Position numbers and translations under genes: made by a program | Assembly: GCF_902825325.1 (NCBI RefSeq) | Contig: NZ_CADEAR010000006.1 | Coordinates: 124,001-188,000 of the forward strand | Source: Brucella tritici | Lineage (GTDB): Bacteria > Pseudomonadota > Alphaproteobacteria > Rhizobiales > Rhizobiaceae | Direction of reading: 5' to 3' | DNA: 64,000 nt | The notes under the pieces: model-generated | Database searches by the model: none | Seen by the model: the letters and a program-made list of their open reading frames with translations, nothing else | Told to the model about the DNA's origin: nothing | Shown here: positions 49,078 to 58,038 of the stretch, one piece after another | Layout of the letters: each line of letters begins with the position of its first letter | Position numbering within the stretch: the first letter of the stretch is position 1

Positions 49078-50439
49078 TTATACGCCCAGAGACTTCAGTT
49101 TGCGATGCAGCGCCGAACGCTCCATGCCAACGAACTCCGCCGTGCGCGAAATATTGCCGCCAAACCTGTTGATCTGGGCAATCAGATATTCCTTCTCGAA
49201 ACGCTCGCGCGCCTCTCGCAACGGAAGCGCCATGATGTGCTGGTCTGATTCCGTCGGTGCGCGCGGCAGCGTGTCACCGATTTCAGCCGGCAAAAGATCG
49301 GCTGTCACTGGCGCTTCGGGATCATCGCCGCGCGCCAGAATCATCAGGCGTTCGACATTGTTGCGAAGCTGGCGAAGATTGCCCGGCCAGCTATGCGCCT
49401 GCAAAACCGCCATGGCATCGGGACCGATCTTGCGCGGCTTGATGCCCGCCTGTTCGGCAATCTGCTTCATGAAATAGTCGACCAGGGACGGAATATCCTC
49501 GCGCCGGGCCGCAAGCGGTGGCACCTGTACCGGAACCACCGACAGACGGTGAAACAGGTCCTCGCGGAATGTGCCTTCCGCAATCATGCCTTCGAGGTTC
49601 TGCGCTGTCGACGAGATGATGCGCACATCCACCTTCACGCGCTTGGTGCCGCCAACGCGCTCGAACTGCTGGTCGACAAGCACACGCAGGATCTTGTTCT
49701 GCGTCTCGCGCGGCATATCCGCGACTTCATCGAGGTAAAGAATACCGCCATGAGCTTCTTCCAGAGCGCCTACCTTGCGCTCGCCGCCGTCCATCTCCGT
49801 GCCGAAGAGTTCGATTTCCATGCGCTCCGGCGTGATCGTCGCGGCGTTAACCGTCACAAACGGTCCGCTGGCGCGGCCGGACTGCGCATGGATGGCACGC
49901 GCGGCCAATTCCTTGCCCGCGCCCGACGGTCCCGTAATCATGATGCGGCTGTTGGTCGGCGCCACACGTTCGATGGTCTGGCGCAGCTGGTTCATCGCCA
50001 GGGACGCGCCGATCAATTCCAGATGATCGCCGCTGCGCTTGCGAAGGTTGGACACCTCACGCTTCAGCTTGGAGGTTTCGAGCGCCCGTTCCGCGACGAG
50101 GATCAATCGGTCAGCCTTGAACGGCTTTTCGATGAAGTCGTAGGCGCCGCGACGGATCGCCGAGACCGCCGTTTCAATATTGCCATGACCGGAAATCATC
50201 ACGACCGGCAGTTCAGGGTGCTGCTTCTTGATTTCATCAAGCAACGCCAGACCGTCCAGCCGGCTGCCCTGCAGCCAGATGTCCAGAAAAACCAGCCGGG
50301 GAACGCGATCGTTGATCGCCGCGAGCGCGCTGTCCGCGTCGAAAGCCGTGCGAGTTTCATGGCCTTCATCGCTCAGAATGCCTGCAACAAGTTCCCGGAT
50401 ATCCGCTTCGTCATCAACTACAAGAATATCGGCAGCCAT
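49078..50439 (-). CDS. ntrX: Nitrogen/redox response regulator NtrX
   Basis: A 453-residue NtrC-like regulator: receiver domain (DDEADIRE, phospho-Asp in RLVFLDIWL), AAA+ domain with Walker A GPSGAGKELAAR, and a Fis-type C-terminal helix-turn-helix (ERSALHRKLKSL). The sigma-54 GAFTGA loop is absent: the segment reads ELFGTEMDGGERKVGALEEAHGG. NtrX of related bacteria is likewise thought not to act through sigma-54. It starts one base after the ntrY stop. Confidence 0.96.
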   Translation of the reverse strand: MAADILVVDDEADIRELVAGILSDEGHETRTAFDADSALAAINDRVPRLVFLDIWLQGSRLDGLALLDEIKKQHPELPVVMISGHGNIETAVSAIRRGAYDFIEKPFKADRLILVAERALETSKLKREVSNLRKRSGDHLELIGASLAMNQLRQTIERVAPTNSRIMITGPSGAGKELAARAIHAQSGRASGPFVTVNAATITPERMEIELFGTEMDGGERKVGALEEAHGGILYLDEVADMPRETQNKILRVLVDQQFERVGGTKRVKVDVRIISSTAQNLEGMIAEGTFREDLFHRLSVVPVQVPPLAARREDIPSLVDYFMKQIAEQAGIKPRKIGPDAMAVLQAHSWPGNLRQLRNNVERLMILARGDDPEAPVTADLLPAEIGDTLPRAPTESDQHIMALPLREARERFEKEYLIAQINRFGGNISRTAEFVGMERSALHRKLKSLGV

Positions 50440-50440
50440 A

Positions 50441-52723
50441 TCAAATCACCTGTCCAGCTATGTTCTTTTCGTCATTATCCGCATTGGTGCCAGCATCGCT
50501 GGCAGGTGCTTGCGGGAAGACCATGCGTATCATTGCGCCCCGTCCTCCGTGGAAATCCGAAGGCGCATCATGCAATTCCAGATGTCCGCCATGATCCTCG
50601 ACGATCTTGCGGACAATCGCGAGGCCAAGGCCGGTGCCCTTTTCCCGCGTCGTCATATAAGGTTCGAGCAATTTCTGGCGATCATCGCCCGGCAGGCCCT
50701 TGCCATTGTCGATGACATCGACAACCAGTTGCCCATCCGCCTGATAGGAACGGATCAGGATGTGCCCTTCTTCACGATCTTCCTTCGGAAGTCCGTCAAT
50801 GGCTTCGCTGGCATTCTTGATGACATTGCCAAACGCCTGCCCGATCAGGCGACTGTCGAAGGAGCCGACCAGCCTGTCCGGGCCGAAATCGTTCTGGAAG
50901 CGAATATCGCTACGGCTGACTTCAATCAGGAAAGAGGCTTCGCGCAATGCCTCGCGCATATCCATAAGCCGCATTTCCGGCTTCGGCATACGGGCAAAGG
51001 CAGAGAACTCATCGACCATACGCCCGATATCACCCACCTGGCGAATGATCGTATCTGTGCATTGGTCGAAAACCTCGCGATCCTCGGTAATCACCTTGCC
51101 GTAACGGCGACGAATGCGTTCTGCGGAAAGCTGGATCGGTGTGAGCGGGTTCTTGATCTCATGCGCAATGCGGCGAGCGACATCCGCCCAGGCCGAGGAA
51201 CGCTGCGCTTGTACCAGATCAGTGATGTCATCCACAGTTACCACATAAGAGTGATCTTCGGATTCGGTATCTTCGACGGTCACCTGCACGTTGAAGGTAC
51301 GCGCTACGCCGCCACGGGTCATGCTGACCTGCTCGCGATGTACCGCACGCCCCGTTGAACGGGCAACCTCGAAAGCCTGCCCGATCTCCGGTGCAATGCT
51401 GGTAAGGTTTTTGCCGACAGAATCGTCCGATGTGACGCCAAACATGTGCTCTGCGGAACGGTTCAGAATGGAAATACAGCCATCCGTTTCGATGCCGATG
51501 ACGCCCGCCGTCACACCGGAAAGCACGGCCTCCGAGAAGCGGCGGCGTTCATCGATCTGGTCCTTGGCAGAAAGCAGCTCGTTACGCTGGCTCTTAAGTT
51601 CCGCGACCATGTTGTTGAAAGTACCGGACAATGCGCCAACGTCGCCATCCGAAGTCCGTACCGGCACAGAGACGTCAAGATTGCCCGCCGCCACATCATC
51701 CGACGCGCCGATCAAAAGCCGGATCGGGCGAACCAGCCTGTCGGCAACGGCAATGCCAGTCCAGATAGCCGAAAGCAGCACGATCAGCGTCAAGCCGAAA
51801 TAGAGTAGCGCAAATGCAATCTGCGTCGGAATGCGGTTCGCATCCATCTCCTGATAGCGCTGGGTATTGGCTTCCATCAAACGCATGGCGTCGAGAATCT
51901 GCGAATCCACGGCGCGAACTGTATAGAGATAGACGTCAGGTATCTCGCGCATCTTGATGATTGCGCCAACGAAATTGCTGTTTCCCGGAGGAATGATAAC
52001 CGGCTTGCCGTCCGGAGCTGTCTTCAATGCGTCTTCGGTCGGCGGCGGCAGACGATCCTCGACACCGGTATCGCTTTTGACGACCACTTCGCCGTTTTCA
52101 CGCACCAGAAACGCACCGAGCAGACCACGACCACGTGTTTGCAGCGTCATCAGCTGGATGAAACCGCCACGGTCGAGACTATAAATGGTGCGCTGCGCAT
52201 CCAAATCCTGCAGCATCGAATAGGACGTGCTTTGCAGGTTGAGCGCGGTTTCGCGAATATAGGCGGTGGTGAGGCTCTGCGACGAACTCACGATGTCACG
52301 CGTATTGGTATCGAACCAGCGATCGAGCCCCAAATTGAGCGTTACGGATGCAACAATGGCAACCACAATGGCGGGCACCGCCGCGATCAGCGAAAACAGC
52401 GCGACGATACGCACATGCAGACGCGAAGCGGCCTTTCCAAGCCGCCGGGCCATGATGATGCGATAGACTTCGCGGCAGATCAGCAGAATGAGGAACAGAA
52501 TCAGTGCGACATTGATGATGACCAATGCCAGCGTGACGGTCCTATCAGGCGTGATCGGGGTGATGCCAATGAGAATGGCAAAGGAAATCGACGCCGTAAT
52601 CAGCGCTGAAACAACAGTGATAATGCCTGGCAGCGCCAGAAGCCTGCGCCCCTCGCCGCCTTGCGATGATTGTTTCTCGCCGTTCATGTCCGCCGTCAGA
52701 TTCGCCGTGTTCATGTTAACCAT
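50441..52723 (-). CDS. ntrY: Sensor histidine kinase NtrY
   Basis: A kinase of about 760 residues: four N-terminal membrane helices with a periplasmic loop, a HAMP segment, a PAS domain (GVIGIETDGCISILNRSAEHMFG), then HisKA with the phospho-acceptor in RRIAHEIKNPLTPIQ and a HATPase domain (NASEAIDG, GKGLPG, GTGLGLAIVRK). It senses nitrogen or redox state and signals to NtrX next door. The start is uncertain between ATGs at 52756, 52723 and 52714; 52723 has GGG upstream. Confidence 0.95.
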   Translation of the reverse strand: MVNMNTANLTADMNGEKQSSQGGEGRRLLALPGIITVVSALITASISFAILIGITPITPDRTVTLALVIINVALILFLILLICREVYRIIMARRLGKAASRLHVRIVALFSLIAAVPAIVVAIVASVTLNLGLDRWFDTNTRDIVSSSQSLTTAYIRETALNLQSTSYSMLQDLDAQRTIYSLDRGGFIQLMTLQTRGRGLLGAFLVRENGEVVVKSDTGVEDRLPPPTEDALKTAPDGKPVIIPPGNSNFVGAIIKMREIPDVYLYTVRAVDSQILDAMRLMEANTQRYQEMDANRIPTQIAFALLYFGLTLIVLLSAIWTGIAVADRLVRPIRLLIGASDDVAAGNLDVSVPVRTSDGDVGALSGTFNNMVAELKSQRNELLSAKDQIDERRRFSEAVLSGVTAGVIGIETDGCISILNRSAEHMFGVTSDDSVGKNLTSIAPEIGQAFEVARSTGRAVHREQVSMTRGGVARTFNVQVTVEDTESEDHSYVVTVDDITDLVQAQRSSAWADVARRIAHEIKNPLTPIQLSAERIRRRYGKVITEDREVFDQCTDTIIRQVGDIGRMVDEFSAFARMPKPEMRLMDMREALREASFLIEVSRSDIRFQNDFGPDRLVGSFDSRLIGQAFGNVIKNASEAIDGLPKEDREEGHILIRSYQADGQLVVDVIDNGKGLPGDDRQKLLEPYMTTREKGTGLGLAIVRKIVEDHGGHLELHDAPSDFHGGRGAMIRMVFPQAPASDAGTNADNDEKNIAGQVI

Positions 52724-52946
52724 GTTACCCAATAGCGTTGCATCTATGCAACGCATTGTGGCGAAAATGCAACGTTATTCTGCGCACCATTGTTGATGAA
52801 CCATACAGAAGGCCTGAAAGAACCAAGAATGCTGATTTACGAAACTCTTGGGACTTTCAATGCGATGCGATTTCATCACATAAGAATCCGTTGGGTTCGA
52901 AAGTTTCCGGACCTGTCAAACACTGGCGCAGAGGGCTTTTGGGTAT

Positions 52947-53531
52947 ATGCCGGACAATACGCTGGGATTCTACAATTCAAATGCCATCGACTATGCAGCC
53001 GGCGGCGATGCGCCCAATCCGAAGCTGTTCGATTTCCTGAAGCGTTGCAAGCCAGGTGGCCGCATTCTTGAATTGGGGACTGGCTCGGGGATCGATGCAC
53101 GCGCTATTTTGAACGCGGGGTTTCAACTCGATGCAACAGACGGTTCCGCCGAACTGGCGGCAATCGCTTCGAGGCAGTTGGGCCAGCCCGTCAGAACGAT
53201 GATGTTCGACGAACTTTCTGCGGTCGAGGAATATGACGGTATTTATGCCTGCGCATCACTGACTCATGTGCCCAGAGGCGAGCTCGCCCCCATCATTGAG
53301 AAAACCTACGCCGCGTTGGCGAAAGGCGGCATCGTTTGGGCAAGCTTCAAGACCGGTACGGCTGAAGGCCACGACGCACTTGGCCGCTATTACAACTATC
53401 TATCACCGGAAGAGCTTCGGCATTGCTGGGGCAAGAATGTCCACTGGTCTGATATCACGATAGAATGCTGGACTGGCGGTGCTTACGATAAACGCCCCAC
53501 CGACTGGGCAGCCGTCGTGGCAGTGCGATAG
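52947..53531 (+). CDS. Class I SAM-dependent methyltransferase
   Basis: A 194-residue Rossmann-fold methyltransferase. Motif I is GGRILELGTGSGIDARAIL; motif II reads LDATDGSAELAAIA; motif IV is YACASLTHVPRGELAP. The GGAYDKRPTDW ending resembles small-molecule methyltransferases of the UbiE/BioC type, but the substrate is not visible. It is divergent from ntrY and convergent with the acetyltransferase gene. Confidence 0.85.
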   Translation: MPDNTLGFYNSNAIDYAAGGDAPNPKLFDFLKRCKPGGRILELGTGSGIDARAILNAGFQLDATDGSAELAAIASRQLGQPVRTMMFDELSAVEEYDGIYACASLTHVPRGELAPIIEKTYAALAKGGIVWASFKTGTAEGHDALGRYYNYLSPEELRHCWGKNVHWSDITIECWTGGAYDKRPTDWAAVVAVR

Positions 53532-53546
53532 TTTCCGAAGGGTAAA

Positions 53547-54044
53547 CTAGAAATTGAGCCTGGCCATTGCAAGTGAATCGACATATTCGCCAGCTCTGAA
53601 GGCGTCTTTCTGACGAACACCTTCGGCCACAAAACCGAACTTCTCATAGAGACGGATAGCGGCGGCATTATCGACATAAACGGTCAGTTCAAGCCGCTTC
53701 AGATCGAGCCAATTGTCGGAGATATCGATCAGCTCGGTCATAAGTGCCGTGCCAATCCCTTTGCCGATATGTTCGTCAGCTATGCCCATCATGATATCTG
53801 CGGCATGGCTCCGTCGTCCTCTGTGTCGCACCAAGCCGGCATTTCCGACAATCTCTGCATTGATAGTCGCAACAATCACAGTCGATTCCGGGCCAAGCGA
53901 CTCCAGCCATTTCCTTGTCGTCTCGAGGCGCTGGAACGGCATGCGCAAGGTGCCGAACCGAAATCCCGGCATGTTCTGCAGACGGGTGAGGCCTTCGACA
54001 TCTGTGGCTTCCACTGCGCGAATGACGAGATTTTCAGGTCTCAT
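53547..54044 (-). CDS. GNAT-family N-acetyltransferase
   Basis: A 165-residue acetyltransferase of the GNAT fold: acetyl-CoA loop GKGIGTALMTELIDI and the LKRLELTVYVDNAAAIRLYEKFGFVAEG motif resemble RimJ/RimL and PhnO-like enzymes. The start at 54044 has GGGAG six bases upstream. It lies 30 bases after the tiny exported protein gene, with the same GGGAGTTCAAA leader in front of both ATGs. Substrate unknown. Confidence 0.85.
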   Translation of the reverse strand: MRPENLVIRAVEATDVEGLTRLQNMPGFRFGTLRMPFQRLETTRKWLESLGPESTVIVATINAEIVGNAGLVRHRGRRSHAADIMMGIADEHIGKGIGTALMTELIDISDNWLDLKRLELTVYVDNAAAIRLYEKFGFVAEGVRQKDAFRAGEYVDSLAMARLNF

Positions 54045-54074
54045 TTGAACTCCCGGTTCAGTGCTCAAGCAATC

Positions 54075-54245
54075 TCAGTTTGCTGGCTGACAAACATCCA
54101 GGCAAACCGAGACAGGCTGGCGATTTTTATCGCAGATACAGCCCTTTGACGCGGAATAGGATAGCGCGGGCATTCCCCGGCCGCAAAATGAATAAATTGC
54201 GACAAGCACGAAGGCGAGAACCGTCAGGCAAAGTATTCGATACAT
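54075..54245 (-). CDS. Tiny cysteine-containing exported or lipoprotein-like protein
   Basis: A 56-residue frame with GGGAG seven bases before the ATG. Residues 1-20 form a signal helix (MYRILCLTVLAFVLVAIYSF) ending in FCGRG, and the mature part holds KGCICDKNRQPVSVCLDVC with four cysteines. It could be a small exported or membrane-held protein. Same-strand, 30 bases before the acetyltransferase gene. I do not recognise the family. Confidence 0.55.
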   Translation of the reverse strand: MYRILCLTVLAFVLVAIYSFCGRGMPALSYSASKGCICDKNRQPVSVCLDVCQPAN

Positions 54246-54374
54246 TTTGAACTCCCGTGGGAAGGAAGACCAAAATATTGTCCATGCAGGCAGAGAAGTT
54301 CTCAACACCAACAATTGCCTCGTAACTATATGGAAAATCTATGGCGCGTGCGTGGGCACATCCTCTTAGAACAA

Positions 54375-54395
54375 CGCCGCCCAACTCGGGCGGCG
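54375..54395 (-). terminator. Hairpin after the amino-acid binding protein gene
   Basis: CGCCGCCC-aactc-GGGCGGCG, a perfect 8-bp GC-rich stem 44 bases after the stop, exiting into TTGTTCT on the minus strand. Confidence 0.65.
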
Positions 54396-54439
54396 CTGTA
54401 AAATTCAGGTATTCCTACCGGCGTTATCGTTCCGGGCGA

Positions 54440-55246
54440 TCAGTTTTCAGCGCCGTAAGCGTCGAAATCAAAGTACTTGTCGTTGACTTCCTTGTACTTG
54501 CCGTTCGCGCGGATTGCCTTGATTGCATTGTTGAACTTTTCAACCAGTTCGGGGCGCCCCTTCTTCAAGGCTACGCCGACACCGACGCCATGGATGTTAT
54601 CGTCCGACGGATAGGTGCCAACCATCTTGCAGCAGGCGCCATCCGGCGTCTTCAGCCACTCGCTCAGCGTTACACTGTCGTCGTTGACAGCATCAAGGCG
54701 GCCATTGGCCATATCAAGCCGATATTCTTCGGCAGTCGGATAGGCCTTGATCGTGCTGTCGGTGAACGCGTGTTCCGCATAGTTCGCATGCGTCGTGGAC
54801 ACCTGAACGCCGATCGTCTTGCCGGCAAGGTCTTCCTTGGTTACGCCCTTGATGTCGCTATCCTTGGGCACTGCAATGCCGGGAGGCGTGTTGTAATACT
54901 TGTTGGAAAAATCGACCTGCTTCTTGCGCTCATCCGTGATCGACATGGAAGAAACATAAGCGTCGAACTTTCCGGCCTGAAGTGCCGGAATGGTGCCATC
55001 CCACTCCTGCGTGATGAATGTGCACTCGGCCTTCATTTCCTCGCAGAGTGCTCTTGCGATATCGACATCGAAGCCCGACAGTGAGCCATCCGGATTGGTG
55101 AAATTGAACGGCGGATATGCGCCTTCTGTCCCGATTACAAGTTTCAGCGTTTCTTCGGCACTTGCAGTGCCAATTGCCAAACCACCCGTCGTGGCCACGA
55201 TCCCCACAATCGAAGCTGCCACGGCCATACTCTTTAAAACGCGCAT
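54440..55246 (-). CDS. Periplasmic amino-acid ABC binding protein (lysine/arginine/ornithine type)
   Basis: A 268-residue type 3 solute-binding protein with a Sec leader ending in TASA (cleavage near residue 29). GAYPPFNFTNPDGSLSGFDVDIA, IPALQAGKFDAYVSSMSITDERKK and GVQVSTTHANYAE are hallmarks of the HisJ/ArgT/AotJ family of basic amino acids. Cys84-like and DGACCK cysteines may pair. No permease or ATPase gene is adjacent, so it is an orphan binding protein here. The start at 55246 follows GGAGG. Confidence 0.9.
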   Translation of the reverse strand: MRVLKSMAVAASIVGIVATTGGLAIGTASAEETLKLVIGTEGAYPPFNFTNPDGSLSGFDVDIARALCEEMKAECTFITQEWDGTIPALQAGKFDAYVSSMSITDERKKQVDFSNKYYNTPPGIAVPKDSDIKGVTKEDLAGKTIGVQVSTTHANYAEHAFTDSTIKAYPTAEEYRLDMANGRLDAVNDDSVTLSEWLKTPDGACCKMVGTYPSDDNIHGVGVGVALKKGRPELVEKFNNAIKAIRANGKYKEVNDKYFDFDAYGAEN

Positions 55247-55464
55247 TCCCATTCCTCCCATTTTGTCTCGGCGGTTCCAGAATTGCTCTTCTGGTTCAGC
55301 CCTTGCAAGGGGAGGCTTCACGTCGGCAATGTAAATTGCCGACTCGTCATGATTTCTCCCCCGTTGCTATCAATAGATGGTTCGGTGGAACTTGCACAAT
55401 GTCTTTTCTGAAAAGGTGAAAACGGTTCGGAATGCGCTTCAGACTGTGCAGCGAAACAGCATGT

Positions 55465-55785
55465 TCAACCGCCAGTACAAGCGGACGGCACGGCACGGCC
55501 GACGCCCCAGGATAAACGTCCTTGCACGATGGTTAGCGTCTGCTTGCCGTTCGAATAGGTTGTCCCCTCCTGGCCCATGGCGGGCAGATCGATTGCGGCA
55601 GCGCCATTAACGGATACCGATGCACGATCACCGAAAAGGCGCACTGCCAGACGTGTACCATCCTCGCACGTGTAGTCGCTGACGGGATAGGGATTACCTG
55701 CGCCGATAGACGCACCGGATGCAGAATGCCCGAAGCCTGCGAACATCAACGCAGCGACTGCCGCGATCGATAAACTTCTCAACAT
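55465..55785 (-). CDS. MliC-like C-type lysozyme inhibitor, exported
   Basis: A 106-residue exported protein: a signal peptide (MLRSLSIAAVAALMFAGFG, cleavage near ASG), then YTCEDGTRLAVRLFGDRASVSV, LPAMGQEGTTYSNGKQTL and a final C. This layout (YxC, a DGxxLxVxF strand, a TYxxG strand and a paired C-terminal Cys) is that of the MliC/PliC family, which blocks host C-type lysozyme. The start at 55785 has GGAGA eight bases upstream. Confidence 0.7.
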   Translation of the reverse strand: MLRSLSIAAVAALMFAGFGHSASGASIGAGNPYPVSDYTCEDGTRLAVRLFGDRASVSVNGAAAIDLPAMGQEGTTYSNGKQTLTIVQGRLSWGVGRAVPSACTGG

Positions 55786-56064
55786 AATGTTTCTCCAGAC
55801 TGGCACAGCAACGGAGTTGAAGCAGAGAAGCATATCTTACCCGATTCTCTGGCACGCTTTGAGCGTCATTTCGGGCAAATGGCGTATTGACCAGACATCC
55901 ATTAGTATCTGCAGCCGAATAGTGCATCTCTACCATGCCATCGACAGTCGCGGCAACACGACCATGCATCCAACAATGGGTAATGGCATCGTGCCGGATA
56001 TTCGGCGTCGCCCTTGGCTGTCTGATAAGAGCCAGACAACCCACCTGTAAGCCCGGATGGATTG

Positions 56065-56804
56065 GACCCGACACAAGGCCGGCACCAACCTGCTTGGCGT
56101 TGGCTGTGGCTGTATCAAGCTGACTTTCGATATTGAGATCGCCACCGACATCGGCAATCACGGTTTCGCCCGAGACTGTCGCACCGCGAAGATTGGTGTC
56201 GTTCCCGGAGTTTACATAGACCGTTCCGCTACCTGCGACATGTGTATTGACGTTGGTGACGGTCTTGTCGTTGCCTTTGCCCCGACCGAAGCTCGCGCTA
56301 ATGCCGGGGCTCAGGAAGTCAATGGATAGTCCGCCGGAGACATTCTTGCTTGAATTTTCCGTTGTAGCCTTGGCGCTTTCCAGATTGATATCATTGCCTG
56401 CAATGAGCGCAATATCACCACGACCGCCGGACAGCGTACCATCTGCGTTGTAACCGGCACCGATTTGCGCGCCAACCGCATTGATATCGCGCCCTGCTTC
56501 CACAATGACTGTATCGCCAGCACGAATGGTCGTCGAAACAGGTATCGAAGCCGAACCTTCAGCACTGTTCTTCTGATACTCGAAGCCAATATCAAGAGAC
56601 CCGGAAATCAGTTGCTCTTCCGGATTCCAGTTATTCTTCTCGTTTGCGCTATTCAGAACGTCATCGACATATTTGCCGTTGACCCCGGCAATTGTCGCCA
56701 TGGCAATCGAATTGGCTGCATTGCCATCGCCGACCTTCTTTGCTGCCTCATAGGCATTGCCGACAGCAGCTGCGGCCTGTGACGAAACCGTTGCTGTTAC
56801 GCTC
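56065..56804 (-). pseudogene. Fragment of a filamentous haemagglutinin / CdiA-type two-partner secretion protein
   Basis: Roughly 245 codons related to the haemagglutinin-repeat part of large exported TpsA/CdiA proteins: AGRDINAVGAQIGAG, IALIAGNDINLESAKA and NSGNDTNLRGATVSG carry the repeating G-N/D-D-I/T-N-L pattern. It has no signal peptide and no N-terminal TPS domain, an in-frame TAA ends the frame at about 56806, and likeness stops near 56065, after which the frame runs on into unrelated sequence. It is a leftover piece of a much larger gene. The fragment probably came with the toxin-immunity genes beside it. Confidence 0.75.
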
Positions 56805-56899
56805 GTTTACTGTCGCACTCAGAATGTTACGGAGCACCACAAAAGAATGCTGACCTTTCTAATAATCCAATACATCCATATTTCAACCAACTCTTCTCA

Positions 56900-57430
56900 C
56901 TAACTATCTGATTTTTTTTGATTTATTCTGTAAACTTCTCCAGTTTCCACTGACCACTCCCCAGACGCATAACTGAAAGGGAAATCTGGATAGCAAACCA
57001 GAAGTCCTAAAAAAAAATTCTCAAAATCGATATTGAGCTTTTCAACTATTCGGAACTCATCGACTCGAACAACCGCATAATGATCTCCCGAGTCAAAACC
57101 AAATCCAGTACCCAAGCTATCAAAACCGAAAAGGAGTATATCTCCTTTTGCTCCGTTATCATAAATCATACGATCTTTATAATACTCATCGACCGCACTA
57201 ATCAGTTCATTGGTAAACTCAAAATGAGCGGGAAAGTTTTTTGGTTCATTTTCTTCTTTAATTTTGCCGTATCCGAAGCGGATCAAGAACTCCCAATATG
57301 CGTCGGGACACTCTGGATACTTCGCACGCTGCGCAATGATCTCGGTCTCTGCTACGGGCTTCAAATTTTTAATCAATTGAGTTCTATTCGGCGACAGCCT
57401 GATCAAATCGTCAAACATTGAAGACCTCAT
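56900..57430 (-). CDS. SUKH (SMI1/KNR4) superfamily immunity protein
   Basis: A 176-residue SUKH-type protein. LIRLSPNRTQLIKNLKPVAETEI, CPDAYWEFLIRFGYG and GDILLFGFDSLGTGFGFDSGDHY follow the SMI1/KNR4 pattern, a frequent immunity fold against polymorphic nuclease toxins. The start at 57430 lies exactly where the old stop of the toxin frame (57427-57429) would overlap as ATGA, so the two were once translationally coupled. The internal Met at 57418 with GAGG upstream is the alternative start. AT-rich. Confidence 0.8.
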   Translation of the reverse strand: MRSSMFDDLIRLSPNRTQLIKNLKPVAETEIIAQRAKYPECPDAYWEFLIRFGYGKIKEENEPKNFPAHFEFTNELISAVDEYYKDRMIYDNGAKGDILLFGFDSLGTGFGFDSGDHYAVVRVDEFRIVEKLNIDFENFFLGLLVCYPDFPFSYASGEWSVETGEVYRINQKKSDS

Positions 57431-57994
57431 TTTCTTGGCACCGGTGTTGGGAATGCACCTTGTGTCGGACTTCTTGCTCCATGTATGCCTCCCTGATGTT
57501 GACTTGGCATTGCGGGATGAGCGTTCCACCACTGGTTAGGACCACCATATCTCTGTGGAATAGCCGTCCAGCTCGCCCATGAAATCCGCAACCTTCGCCT
57601 TGGTAGCTTCGGGTGACATATCTTTCGGCGTATTCGTAAACAGATCACCGTTGATCAGGCCAGCTCGCATCGTATCGCGAATTGCGTTGATGCGATCCGC
57701 CAAACGTTGAGCAGCCGCTTTGTCGCCGATCTGCATAGCTTGGAAGTCTTTAGTTTCTTCAAGTGCAATAAGCCGTTCCGCTAACGCATCTGAATATGCT
57801 TTGAGTGGTCCGCCATTATGGGGTGAAACCCCCATTTTGGCCGCCAGTTCTGGATCGGCGGGCATATTCAGTAGATTGCGCATATCATCAATATTGAATT
57901 GACCCTGCTTTGAGAGCTGCTGCAACAGAGTAATACCCCTGAAGGCTTGCCGTTCAATAATATGATGCTCCTGAAAAGTGGGCGTTTCTGCCAT
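57427..57994 (-). pseudogene. HH-motif nuclease toxin (AHH-like), frameshifted near its C-terminus
   Basis: A polymorphic nuclease toxin without delivery domain. The intact part (start 57994, GGGAA nine bases upstream) has EHHIIERQAFRGITLLQQL, a RNLLNMPADPELAAKMGVSPHNGG segment and the LINGDLFTNTPKDMSPE region, as in AHH-family HNH/Endo VII nucleases. The frame then ends at DGYSTEIWWS (57536). The next frame continues as DGYPQRYGGPNQWWNAHPAMPS... (16 of them shown) to a stop at 57427. One extra T (plus strand AA at 57559-57560) explains the break. The toxin may be truncated or inactive, while its immunity partners remain. Confidence 0.75.
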
Positions 57995-58038
57995 ATTATT
58001 ATTTCCCAATAAATATGCACTAATACATGTAAAATAAA

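Noticed and set aside
55694..56064. C-terminal extension of the haemagglutinin-like frame
   Set aside because: The sequence no longer shows the haemagglutinin repeat and overlaps the MliC-like gene; it is run-on reading of unrelated DNA.
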